In this document: one piece after another, positions 41,898-51,287 of the stretch
How the letters are laid out: the number at the start of each line of letters is the position of its first letter
Numbering within the stretch: position 1 is the first letter of the stretch
Assembly (NCBI GenBank): GCA_963823675.1
Contig: CAWGMT010000010.1
Coordinates: 1-64,000 of the forward strand
From: CAWGMT01 sp963823675
GTDB taxonomy: Bacteria > Planctomycetota > Planctomycetia > Isosphaerales > Isosphaeraceae
Reading direction: 5' to 3'
DNA length: 64,000 bases
Notes under the pieces: model-generated
Database searches by the model: none
Told to the model about the DNA's origin: nothing
What the model saw: the letters and a program-made list of their open reading frames with translations, nothing else
Made by a program: the position numbers and the translations under genes

Positions 41898-42041
41898 GAC
41901 CGAGCGGTTCCAGAGCGCAGGAGATCGCCCCGATCTGGAAATCGTGATGACCCGTATGGGCCGGAAATGGGCGCAGCTAGTTGTTCATCCGCGCCACGTC
42001 TGACGAGGAGCGATATCCGACGCTTTCCATGGATTCCACGC

Positions 42042-42262
42042 CCGTGCGGGTATCGCTCCGATCCCGGCGCGCCTGTAGCTGCACGCCGCAGCAGGTCGAG
42101 AAGTACCCCAGCAGAATCTCGGGACCGCTTCTGGACCGGATCGACTTGCACGTCGAAGTGCCGGCCGTCCCCTTCACCCAGCTCGCCGAGATGCCCCCCG
42201 GCCCAACCTCGGCCGACCTGCGGGCGCAGGTCCTGGAAGCCCGAGCCCGACAGGCCAAGCGA
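42042..42262 (+). pseudogene. comM fragment D
   Basis: Matches comM from about 30112 to 30334 (CGYRSDP...CSCTPQQVEKY...LLDRIDLHVEVPAVPFTQLAEMPP...ARARQAKR). One base is missing compared with the intact gene near 42066 (cccggcg against cccaggcg), so the frame is broken. Its left edge coincides with the right edge of fragment C. Confidence 0.85.
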
Positions 42263-42392
42263 TCGTTTGCGATTGGATCTTGGTCCTGAACGACGGGGTG
42301 CCTGAGGTGCGAGGGCGACGAGCGAGAGGGATTTCAGCAGCCCACCGGCGAAGCGCTTTTCAACCCCGCTCCGCATCGGATACACTTTCCTT

Positions 42393-42512
42393 ATGAGGAA
42401 TTCATCTGACACGCGCATCCTGGAACGTATCTTGGAGCCGGTGACCTCCTCGTTGAACGACGAGGCGGCAACTGAGTACGCTCGTTCGTTCCCGCGCCGG
42501 GAATCGTTGTGA
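42393..42512 (+). pseudogene. N-terminal remnant of a small helical protein
   Basis: The frame MRNSSDTRILERILEPVTSSLNDEAATEYARSF looks like the start of the small proteins that precede HNH nuclease genes in planctomycetes (xILERILEPVxxSLNxEAA). It runs into the HNH sequence in a different frame and stops at 42512. Confidence 0.4.
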
Positions 42513-42882
42513 ATGCTGCCTCCTCCATGAGAACGACCTGCCACTATACCGCTTCCACATTGAGCATATCGTCTCCGGGAAGCACGGGGGTAAGGATGAG
42601 GCAGACAACTTGTGCTGGTCGTGCCAGTATTGGAATCTTTCCAAGTCGAGCAATCTGACCGGACGTGACCCGATCACGAGGCGGGCGGTCCTCCTTTTCA
42701 ACGCCAGACGTCAACGTTGGAGCCGGCACTTCCTCTGGGATGGCCCCGTGCTGGTCGGCCGCACCGGCCACGGAAGAGCGACGATCGACGTTCTCAATAT
42801 CGCGATTTTCGCGCGCCTCATCAAGGCCCACAAGGCCAAGCCGCCGCGCCAACTGGCCCGCTGCATCCTCACCCTTAACTGA
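42457..42882 (+). pseudogene. HNH endonuclease fused to a piece of the small partner protein
   Basis: The HNH core is present: RAGNRCECCLLHENDLPLYRFHIEHIVSGKHGGKDEADNLCWSCQYWNLSKSSNL, then FNARRQRWSRHFLWDGPVLVGRTGHGRATIDVL. There is no ATG in frame after the upstream stop at 42454-42456; the frame opens with CTG AGT ACG. At the 3' end, instead of the normal C-terminus it continues in frame with IAIFARLIKAHKAKPPRQLARCILTL, a piece related to the 30636-30929 protein. This is a recombinant gene, possibly unexpressed. Confidence 0.7.
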
Positions 42883-42945
42883 CTGAAGTCGATGGTCGCA
42901 CTGCCAGAGCATTGTTAGAATTGAGGACGGCGATCGAGTCGAGCA

Positions 42946-43230
42946 ATGACCTATGAGATTCGTTACTCGAACGAGGCGGTTGAACAACTCAAGAAGTTGA
43001 GGGCCTTCGACCGGACCGCGATCCTCGATCAAATTGGGCACTTACTGACTGAGGACCCCAGCTTCGTAAGCAAATCACGCATCAAGCGGCTACGGGAGCC
43101 CGCGCCGACTCAGTACCGACTTCGCGTCGGCGAGTTCCGGGTCTTCTACGACGTGGAAGAAACAGCCGTCCTCATCATTCAGATCCTGAGTAAGCAAGAT
43201 TCAATCGAGTACCTGGGAGGATCCCCGTGA
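42946..43230 (+). CDS. RelE/ParE-family toxin
   Basis: A 94-residue protein starting MTYEIRYSNEAVEQLKKLRAFDRTAILDQIGHLL and ending YRLRVGEFRVFYDVEETAVLIIQILSKQDS. The beta-alpha-alpha-beta pattern with the RLRVGEFRVFYD strand is the core signature of RelE/ParE toxins, which cleave ribosome-bound mRNA or poison gyrase. Which activity applies here is not decided by sequence. Its stop overlaps the start of the antitoxin by four bases (GTGA). It lies between comM fragments D and E. Confidence 0.85.
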   Translation: MTYEIRYSNEAVEQLKKLRAFDRTAILDQIGHLLTEDPSFVSKSRIKRLREPAPTQYRLRVGEFRVFYDVEETAVLIIQILSKQDSIEYLGGSP

Positions 43231-43481
43231 GCATACAGACTGTCAGTGACCCGAATGAGCCGATCGGCGAAATCCTCAAAGCTGCGGGCTCTGAGGGAAT
43301 CGTTCTCGAATACGCAGGTCAAGGTCCGTACGCTTTGCTCCCTCTTGATGATGACGTGATGGACCTTCTCATCGAGCGCAGTCCAAGGTTTCGCGCCGAC
43401 TGCCATGAGATCCGGCAGCGGATGCGCTCAGGCAAGTTCCATACTCAGGAGGACGTCAGAAGAGAACTAGTCGGAGAGTAA
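43227..43481 (+). CDS. Phd-like antitoxin of the RelE/ParE toxin
   Basis: An 84-residue acidic protein (MSIQTVSDPNEPIGEILKAAGSEGIVLEYAGQGPYALLPLDDDVMDLL, then a helical tail ending EDVRRELVGE). Short proteins with an N-terminal Phd/YefM-like fold and an acidic helical tail act as antitoxins for RelE-type toxins. The order is toxin first, the reverse of the classical arrangement, with a GTG start overlapping the toxin stop. The upstream GGAGG sits within the toxin's last codons and supports coupling. Confidence 0.7.
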   Translation: MSIQTVSDPNEPIGEILKAAGSEGIVLEYAGQGPYALLPLDDDVMDLLIERSPRFRADCHEIRQRMRSGKFHTQEDVRRELVGE

Positions 43482-43520
43482 AAGGTCTGTTCCCCCCGAA
43501 CGCGTGATCGCGCACACCTC

Positions 43521-43877
43521 GGCCGTCCCTTTCACCCAGCTCGCCCAGATGCCCCCCGGCCCATCCTCGGCCGACCTGCGGGCGCAGGTCCTGGAAGCCC
43601 GAGCCCGACAGGCCAAGCGATTCGGCCCCAAAGGTGCCCAGGTCAACGGCCGGATGACCGCCTGCCAGGTGCGGAAGTTCTGCCCCCTCAAACCCGAGTC
43701 GATGTCGCTCCTCAAAGCGGCCATGAAGGACCTGGGCCTGTCGGCACGCGCCCACGACAAGGTTTTGCGGGTGGTGCGCGCACGATCGTCGATCTGGAAG
43801 GGCATGACGACATCAAGCCGCAGCATATTGCCGAGGCGGTCGGATACCGGTCGCTGGACCGGAGTGCGTGGGCGTAG
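43521..43877 (+). pseudogene. comM 3' fragment E
   Basis: Matches comM from about 30234 to its stop (AVPFTQLAQMPPGPSSADLRAQVLEARARQAKRFGPKGAQ...). A short insertion near 43785 (gtggtgcgcgcacgatcg) breaks the frame before the last 30 codons. The following 65 bases (to the ATG at 43921) match the sequence after fragment H, not the sequence after the intact comM, so E and H derive from the same parental copy. Confidence 0.85.
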
Positions 43878-43920
43878 AATAGCAGTTGGAGTTGGTAGAG
43901 TTCCCGAGCCAAGGAGGTTT

Positions 43921-44021
43921 CATGACCCACAATCGCCGACTTCGAAGGGCAAGACGATATCGAGCCGCAGCATATCGCCGAAGCGGTCGGATGCAGGTCG
44001 CTGGACCAGAGTGTTTGGGCG
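43921..44021 (+). pseudogene. Start of the H-linked small gene fused to a second comM 3' end (E2)
   Basis: After AAGGAGGTTTC the sequence starts ATGACCCAC, like the gene at 61091, but after three codons it switches to another comM tail (IADFEGQDDIEPQHIAEAVGCRSLDQSVWA read in a shifted frame, 43931-44021). Two comM 3' ends thus lie within 150 bases of each other, joined through the first codons of a different gene. Confidence 0.75.
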
Positions 44022-44119
44022 CTATCCTCGACTACGATTCGCTGGCGCGGTACGTTGCGATTACCGAATAAATCGCGATGTGAATCATCCGCCGGTTCGG
44101 ATCGGCGTCCAGCGTGTTC

Positions 44120-44360
44120 TGTAACGCCGGTCGCACCGCGCTGATTGACGCGGCGTAGACGCGCCTGCCGGGCGGCGAGTCCAACCAGCCCATGTTCGAT
44201 GAACCGACCAGCGACTCGGTACACTTGAGACTTGGCGCACAGGCCGCCTTGAGCGATCATAGTGGGAATCTTGCCCTGAACAAGACTGAGGATGACCTTG
44301 CAACGACAGTCATGGGAGATCGCCGGATCGTAGGTCGAGAATCGGCCGCTGTCCTTGAAT
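44120..44360 (-). pseudogene. N-terminal remnant of a transposase
   Basis: Minus-strand frame with YDPAISHDCRCKVILSLVQGKIPTMIAQGGLCAKSQVYRVAGRFIEHGLVGLAARQ. This is a helix-turn-helix region like that at the N-terminus of IS630-related transposases. No DDE domain follows, so only a 5' piece of an insertion sequence remains. Confidence 0.6.
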
Positions 44361-44413
44361 GCGTGCGGGACCTGTTCCGCGGCGGGAGGACCGGAGAAGG
44401 GGTGATCCGAAGC

Positions 44414-46659
44414 ATGGGCTCGCGCCGGGCGAGACTCGCGATGATCTCGGTCCTGTTGGTGGCGGTCGTCGCCGCCTCCGCGCTGGTGACCAAACCAGCG
44501 CGACCGAAGGACCATCGCTCGCGCCTTTCCATCCCCCGACAAGAATTGCGCCGCGCAACCCGCATATGGATCAGAGCGGCTACCGAGCCGTCCTCGGGAT
44601 CTTGAAACCGTGGCCTGCCGACGCGACTCTCGCTGAAGTTGCACGCCACTGGAAGGGAATTGCTCGCGAAGGTCTGGCACAGGTCGATGAGCAACTCGCT
44701 GCGAAGGCTCAAGTTCCGGGCGGCGTTCCTCGGCTACTGCACATGAAGGTGGGTTTCCAGTTCTTCGACGGCGATGCCAACGCGGCTTACGAGACCAGCT
44801 CCCGGCTTCGCGAGATTGTCGAATCCGACCCCCGTACCGCCCGGCACTGGCTCGCGACCGCGATCTTCACGCAGGGGATCGCCGCAATGCGCCGTGGTGA
44901 AAACGACAACTGCATCGCTTGCCGCGGAGAAAGCTCGTGCATCGTGCCGATCACGGCAGCGGCCGTGCACTCAAATCCAACCGGGTCGCGGCTGGCGATC
45001 CAGCACTTCACCGAATACCTCGAGCTCTTTCCCGAGGATGCCGGCGTGCGCTGGTTGCTCACCGTCGCCCAAATGACCCTGGGTGAGACTCCCAAGGCGC
45101 CGCAGTCCGCCTTTCAGCAAGCCGTCACGCGATTCTTCAACTCCGAGTTCGACATCGGCGTGTTTCTCGACAAGAGCCACGAGGCGGGGCTCGACCGCTT
45201 CAACCAGGCCGGCGGCGCGATCATGGACGATTTCGACGGCGACGGCCTGCTCGATCTCATCGTCACGGCCACGGACCCAACCGAGTCGATGGCCTACTAT
45301 CGAAACCGGGGCGACGGCTCGTTCGAGGACAAGAGCGCCTCGGCTGGAATTACCGACCAGCTCGGCGGCCTCGTCTGTTACCAGGCCGATTTTGATAACG
45401 ATGGGTGGCTCGACGTGTTCATCCCCCGTGGCGCCTGGTTCGACTGGCCAATCCGGCCGACTCTGCTGCGAAACAACGGCAAGGGGAATTTCGACGATGT
45501 CACCAAAGCGGCCGGCCTGCTCGATCCCGTAAACTCACACGCCGCGGCATGGGGCGACTTCGACAACGACGGCTGGATCGACCTCTTCGTCGCCTGCGAA
45601 CACCAGCTCAACCGCCTCTATCGAAACCGCGGCAACGGAACCTTTGAAAATGTCTCGGCAAGCGCGGACGTCGAGGGCGTCGCTTCTCGCTGGGCCAAGG
45701 GCTGCACGTGGATCGACTACGATAACGACGGCTTCCAGGACCTCTTCCTCACCAATCTCGACGACACCGGCCGGCTCTACCACAACGAGCGCGACGGCCG
45801 GTTTGTCGAAACGACGCTCGAAATGGGTATCGGCGGTCCAAAATCGGGCTTTGCATGCTGGACCTGGGATTACGACAACGACGGCTGGCTCGACATCTTC
45901 GCGACAACCGCCGACCGCGACCTCTCGAGCATCATCAGGAGCATGCTCGGCCAGGGGCATTCGCTCGCGACCTGCAAGCTCTTCCGCAACAACCATGGCA
46001 CAGGCTTCGAGGATCGCACCAGGCAAGCCGGAGTCGATGGCGCGTACGCCTCGATGGGTTGCAATTTCGCCGATTTCGATAACGACGGCTGGCTCGACTT
46101 CTACCTGGGCACCGGCGAGCCCAGCCTGGCCACGCTGGTTCCGAACCGGATGTTCAAGAACGTCGGCGGCCAGCGGTTCGCCGATATCACCGGCTCATCA
46201 CGCACCGGCCATCTTCAAAAAGGCCACGCTGTCGCCTGTGGCGACTGGGACCGCGACGGCGACGTCGATCTCTTTGTTGAGACCGGCGGCGCCGTCAATG
46301 GGGACAAGTTCCACAACCTCCTGTTCCAGAATCCCGGCCAGGGCCACCACTTCCTCACCGTGAAACTCGTCGGCAGAAAGACCAACCGCGCTGCCATCGG
46401 GGCGCGGGTCAAGGCATTGGTCGGCGGCGCGCACCCCCGCGAGATCCATCGCCTGGTCTCTTCAGGAAGCAGCTTTGGAGCCAACGCGCTTGAGCAAACG
46501 ATCGGCCTGGGTGACGCCGATCACATCGACGTGCTGGAAGCCACCTGGCCGGCGAGCCACACCACCCAGGTCTTCCGCGACGTGCCCGCGGATCAAATGA
46601 TCATAATCAACGAGTTTGATACAAGCTACCGCCGGATCGCGCCCGTGTACGCGCTCTAA
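44414..46659 (+). CDS. CRTAC1-like FG-GAP/ASPIC secreted protein, frameshifted behind its signal peptide
   Basis: The ATG at 44414 starts a signal peptide (RARLAMISVLLVAVVAASALV) that runs out of frame; the mature protein continues in the frame visible from about 44500 (HMDQSGYRAVLGILKPWPADATLAEVARHW). Residues about 30-210 are helical. Then come many FG-GAP/VCBS repeats with calcium-binding DxDxDG loops (MDDFDGDGLLDLIV, ADFDNDGWLDVFIP, GDFDNDGWIDLFVA, WDYDNDGWLDIFAT, GDWDRDGDVDLFVE). The C-terminus has an ASPIC/UnbV domain (VKLVGRKTNRAAIGARVKALVGG...IGLGDADHIDVLEATWP). A cysteine pair (CIACRGESSC) sits before the repeats. Expected: extracellular beta-propeller. Expression of the secreted form needs the frameshift to be an error. 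Confidence 0.85.
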
Positions 46660-46911
46660 CCGAGCCCCCTGCTGCCCCGCACCCTCCTCCTCTGCAATGA
46701 AAGGTGAGCCAACGAGCCGTTGCAAGAATGCGAAGCTTCCAGTCCGACTGCCGAGACGCCAGTTCGGTGATCGGGGACTTAGGGGAACCCGATTGCGAGC
46801 GCCTCTGCAGGGCCGTAAAATCGGCCGGCGGCGGTGAGGCCGAGGCCCTCGGGGGCGTTCATCCGGGAGCGAGATCAGCTTGGCGTTAGGTTTCGCGGCG
46901 GGGGGGCCAAT

Positions 46912-49199
46912 ATGGGGTTTCTTGACCAATTATTTGGCCGCGCGCCGAAGTCGGTGAGCGAGTGTCTGCGCCGAGCATACCAGCGCGAGCTCCAGGGTGA
47001 TTTCGATGGCGCCATCGCTGCCGTGGATAAGGCGATCCGCCTTGATCCTCACTCTGCGGAGGCCCACTGCGACCGCGGCTGGTACCGCTTGAAAAAGGAG
47101 ATGTACGATGAAGCGTTCGCCGATTTCACCAAGGCCATCGAATTGAACCCGGCTTACGCCCTCGCCTATAACAATCGGGGTGTTGCTTACAACAAACTCC
47201 GCGACTGGGACAGCGCGATTGCCGACTATTCCAAGACGCTGGAACTCGAGCCGGATCACCCGTGGGCCCGTGATAACTTAGTCGATAATTACATAAGTCG
47301 CGCTGAGACTTTCCATGAGAAGGGTGACCTTGAAAACGCGATGCTCGATTATGACACAGCGCTGAAACTCAGCCCAGAGTCGGCGTTGCCGTATGCCAGC
47401 CGCGGCATCAGTTTTTACCAGAAGGGCAATTACGACAAGTCCGTTGCAGACTTCACTCAAGCGCTTTCGTACTTGGCCCCGCTTGATACCAGAAGGACCC
47501 GGCTGTGCCTCTCCTTTCGCGGGCGGGCCTATTACTTGAGCGGCGACTTTGCGGAGGCCATCGTTGACTTGACGGCGGCGCTGCGCGTCTGCACCCGGCC
47601 AGCCCGCATGATGTTCGCGAGACCAGCTTGTTCCGGGCCAAAGCCTACCAGTCAGAGAAAAAGCACGAGCTCGCGATCGCTGACTTCACCGACGCCATCG
47701 GCATGGGGGTGACCGATTCCGAGCCCTTCATCCGTCGCGGGGCATCCTATGTGGAGCTCGACCGGCACGACGAGGCCATCGCCGACTTCACCCATGCGAT
47801 CCAGATTCAGGCGACTCCAGAGCCCTACCGTGCTCGCGCACACGCGTACTCAAAACTGGGGCGATTTGCCGCGGCGCTTCACGACTGTACCGAATGGATC
47901 GACCTTCAACCCGAGGAGCCTACCGCCTACGAGTTGCGTGCCCAGACCTATCGGGAGTTGGGTGATGACCGTAAAGCTTCTCTCGACGATACGAAAGCGC
48001 AGGCAGCTCTTTGCCTTCGTCAAGCCCTCGAGCGGTTGCAGAGCTCCGAATGGGACGAGGCGATTTCCACGGCAACCGAGGCCATACGCCTGGATCCCGG
48101 TCAGCCCAAGGGCTACGTCCGGCGCGGTACCGCGTGGCTCGGCAAGAACCAACCGGATCGAGCGCTCGCTGACCTCAACTACGCGCTCGAGGAGCTCCCG
48201 TCGCTGCCCTCAACGGTACGGGCCCTGGTCGAAGAACGGCGTGCACAGGCACGCCGAGCCCTGGGCGATGTCGAGCCAACCGCCGGCCCGGAGGCCCCTC
48301 GCCTCGGTGATCATGCCCAGGCAGCGAGCGGCTTCTCGATGCAACGGGAGCCGCTTCCAGCCGAGACCGAAGATGAGGCGGAGCCGCCCTCGGCGCAAAG
48401 GGTCGCAGCCCGCGCCATGATTCTCTCGGCGATCGTTTGTCGCGCGCTCTTGGAAACGGAGCACGAGGCCGGTATTCACGAACACGCCGATGGGCGCACG
48501 GCATTGCTCTCCTGGATCGACGCGTTGGGCTTGAGGTCGGAACTTGAGCCGGAGGAGCTCGACTTTCTTGCAACGCCGGTGGGCCAGGCGAGCCAACGCC
48601 AGACGATAGACGCCGGGTGGCGCAAGGAAGGCCTCAGCGTGCTGGCTTGGGCGCTAGGCCGCTTCCACTTACCGCCGTACGACCAGCCCGCCGACCCCGA
48701 GGCCGTCTTGCAGAGCCTGGATTTCCTGAGCGTCAACGATGCGGCGGCCCTGCGTGAGTCCGCCAGGCTGCGACCGGCCGACGAGATCAGCCGCTTCCAG
48801 AGCCACATCACGATCGTGAGCTGGCGAATAAGGCAGTTTCAGCTCGATTGGGAGGTCGTGGCACGGTCCCTGGAGTTCAGAATTGATGCTGATCTTCCGG
48901 TCCCGACGGGCAAGGGCCTGGTGCTGCGAAAACCCGCGGGCACCGGGATCGGGGAGAGCATGGATTTCGCGCAGTACCTGCGGCAGCACCCCCGGTTCAA
49001 AGACCATTGGCTCGATCACTTGCGGCTCCTTGACGGCGACCTGGCCGTTGGCGACCGGGGCATTGCCGCCGCTTTTCCACCTTTAGTCGAGAAATGCAGG
49101 AGCATCGCTCGTGAAAGGCAAATCGCCGCGTATTGGTTGCAAGGGGATGATGTGACCTATTCGAAGGTCGAGGCATCAACGTTCCTGTTGGCCTGTTGA
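46912..49199 (+). CDS. TPR protein with C-terminal DUF4272-like domain, one frameshift
   Basis: Starts MGFLDQLFGRAPKSVSECLRRAYQRELQGDFDGAI. At least eight TPRs follow (AHCDRGWYRLKKEMYDEAFADFTKAIELNP and similar). The frame breaks at about 47610-47630 and continues LFRAKAYQSEKKHELAIADFTDAIG, again TPRs. Residues about 500-760 (RVAARAMILSAIVCRALLETEHE...ELEPEELDFLATPVGQASQRQTIDAGWRKEGLSVLAWALG) resemble DUF4272. No signal peptide. Probable intracellular scaffold of unknown partner. A piece of a related TPR (NEPDRALADLDYALDA) is found at 60590-60656, fused to comM fragment H. Confidence 0.78.
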
Positions 49200-49330
49200 G
49201 AGGTTCGTCGGCGCACGAGGACCTGGTCTTTCTCGGCGAAATGGCCCAGCACAACTGGAAGAGAAGGGAGGTCTTTCGCGGAGAGACGAAGGAGCGTTCA
49301 GTCACGGTTGGCCGGGCGGGGCCAGGCATG

Positions 49331-49852
49331 ACCTTTCCCGCCGAGTTCATCCTGGTCGCCGCCATGAATCCCTGCCCGTGCGGGTATCGCTCCGATCCCG
49401 GGCGCACCTGTAGCTGCACGCCGCAGCAGGTCGAGAAGTACCTCAGCAGAATCTCGGGACCGCTTCTGGACCGGATCAACTTGCACGTCGAAGTGCCGGC
49501 CGTCCCCTTCACCCAGCTCGCCGAGATGCCCCCCGGCTCATCCTCGGCCGACCCGCGGGCGCAGGTTCTGGAAGCCCGAGCCCGACAGGCCAAGCTATTC
49601 GGCCCTAAAGGCGCCCAGGTCAATGGCCGGATGACCGCCCGCCAGGTGCGGAAGTTCTGCCCCCTCAAGCCCGAGTCGATGTCGCTCCTCAAGGCGGCCA
49701 TGGAGGACCTGGGCCTGTCGGCCCGCGCTCACGACAAGGTTTTGCGGGTGGCGCACACGCTCGCCGACCTGGAAGGGCATGACGACATCAAGCCGCAGCA
49801 TATTGACGAGGCGGTCGGATATCGGTCGCTGGATCGGAGTGTGTGGGCGTAG
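49331..49852 (+). pseudogene. comM 3' fragment F
   Basis: Matches comM from about 30067 to the stop codon, from TFPAEFILVAAMNPCPCGYRSDPGRTCSCTPQQ to GYRSLDRSVWA, in a continuous frame. The AAA+ core upstream of this point is missing. An artificial frame starting at 49196 runs into it, but that upstream sequence is unrelated to comM. This is the longest of the 3' fragments. Confidence 0.88.
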
Positions 49853-49924
49853 AACCCGGTCCTTAACGACGTCCTTCCCCGCAATCCCCTTGACACCACT
49901 ACTCAGTCTGTCTAAATATTGAGT

Positions 49925-50269
49925 ATGAAATCCATCGGCGGAGACCAACTGCGGGGGCATCTCGAGAGCCTGGTTCTGGCCGTGCTTGAGGACGGCCCGG
50001 CGCATGGCTGGGACATCTGCCGCAGGCTCGATGCCACGAGCGGCGGAGCCTTGGCGCTCAAGGAGGGCTCGGTCTATCCGGCGCTTTACCGCCTGGAGCG
50101 CCGGGGGCTGGTCACCGCCCAGTGGGTCAATGAGCCGGCCCAGCGACGCGGGCCCCGGCGGCGGGTCTACCGCCTGTCGCCCAAGGGACGGCGGGCGCTG
50201 GTCACGGCCCGGGGCCAGTGGCAGCGTTTTGCCGCGATCGTCACCACCATCTTGGGAGCGCCGGCATGA
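49925..50269 (+). CDS. PadR-family transcriptional regulator
   Basis: A 114-residue protein with the PadR winged-helix pattern: LRGHLESLVLAVLEDGPAHGWDICRRLDATSGGALALKEGSVYPALYRLERRGLVTAQWV, then RRVYRLSPKGRRAL. It starts at the ATG at 49925 (a TTG at 49919 is possible). Its TGA overlaps the ATG of the next gene. PadR regulators of this short type control a following membrane-protein gene and often respond to toxic compounds. The binding site is probably in the 70 bases upstream. Confidence 0.9.
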   Translation: MKSIGGDQLRGHLESLVLAVLEDGPAHGWDICRRLDATSGGALALKEGSVYPALYRLERRGLVTAQWVNEPAQRRGPRRRVYRLSPKGRRALVTARGQWQRFAAIVTTILGAPA

Positions 50270-51036
50270 TTAACCTACGCAAAGACGTCGAGCGCGTGGT
50301 TCGCCCCATTCGGGCCAGCACCTGGAGGAAAAACCAGATGCGCGAAGAGCTGCTCGCCCATCTCGAGGGGCTCTTGGCCGAGGAAAAGGCCCGGCGATGG
50401 CGACGACGTCGGCGCTGTCCGCCGCGCGCGGGCGCGATTTGGCGAGCCCGGCCAACTCACCACCGAGCTTCAGGCCACGGTCCCCCGCTGGGAGCGATGG
50501 GCGTTTGTGCCGCTGCCCGGGCTGCAAAGAGGCCGCCGCCGCCCGGGGGAGACGCTGGGCGCCTACCAGCGGCGCTGGATTGTGCGAATGACGTGCCTTG
50601 TCTTGGTTTGGGGTGGGTTTGCCGTGGGCTGCGCGCTAGTTGGCCCGCGACCGAATCGAACTGACCGGATTCTTCCTGGTCCCAGGTTCTAGTCTGCACC
50701 CTACTGCTTGGACTTGGGCTCCTGGCCGAGGCGATTCGCCGGAGCCTGATGCGGCTTGAATCGGCGGACCCAGCCGCTCGCCGCACCGCATGGCGGGCCG
50801 TGGCATTCGAGGCACTGGCCGCCGCTTTGCTGACGGGCAGCATCACCGCCGGGGTGCTGCTGTTGATCGATCGGTCGGCCCACGTGCCGCTGATCCCGCC
50901 CCGCATTTTTTGGGGCGTGACGCTCGTGAGCGCGCTAGTCATGCTGCCGGTACTGGCCGCGCTGGTCCGGTCAAACATTGCCCAGGTTCGCCAGTTCGAC
51001 CAGTGGGACGGCCTCGATCTTTCGCTCGATGCGTGA
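50266..51036 (+). pseudogene. Membrane partner of the PadR regulator, broken by frameshifts
   Basis: Begins MINLRKDVERVVRPIRASTWRKNQMREELLAHLEGLLAEEKAR, the N-terminal 'permease prefix' typical of PadR-linked membrane proteins. It then shifts frame near 50395 and again near 50680. Later pieces contain membrane segments (IVRMTCLVLVWGGFAVGCALVG; FEALAAALLTGSITAGVLLLID; ILWGVTLVSALVMLPVLAALV with F for L at one place). The last frame ends at 51036, 34 bases before comM fragment G. The protein is not makeable as read. Confidence 0.62.
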
Positions 51037-51070
51037 TTCGGCACGCGATGTGGGAACGCAGGAGACTCTT

Positions 51071-51219
51071 CGCAGCAGGTCGAGAAGTACTTGAGCAAGA
51101 TCTCGGGACCGCTTCTGGACCGGATCGACTTGCACGTCGAAGTGCCGGCCGTCCCCTTCACCCAGCTCGCCGAGATGCCCCCCGGCCCTTCCTCGGCCGA
51201 CCTGCGGGCGCAGGTCCTG
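51071..51219 (+). pseudogene. comM fragment G
   Basis: About 150 bases matching comM 30158-30306 (QQVEKYLSKISGPLLDRIDLHVEVPAVPFTQLAEMPPGPSSADLRAQVL). Both ends are abrupt: the PadR partner gene on the left and AT-rich sequence on the right. Confidence 0.88.
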
Positions 51220-51287
51220 TTTTACGAGTTAGGTTCCTCACACAACTTTTCTAGCGCTAATTAAGATCCAGAGCCGTGGTGGAGGGG

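Noticed and set aside
49196..49330. A plus-strand frame that begins upstream of comM fragment F and would give a longer fusion protein
   Set aside because: The upstream part has no resemblance to comM or another family and simply runs on from the end of the TPR gene; only the comM part is supported.
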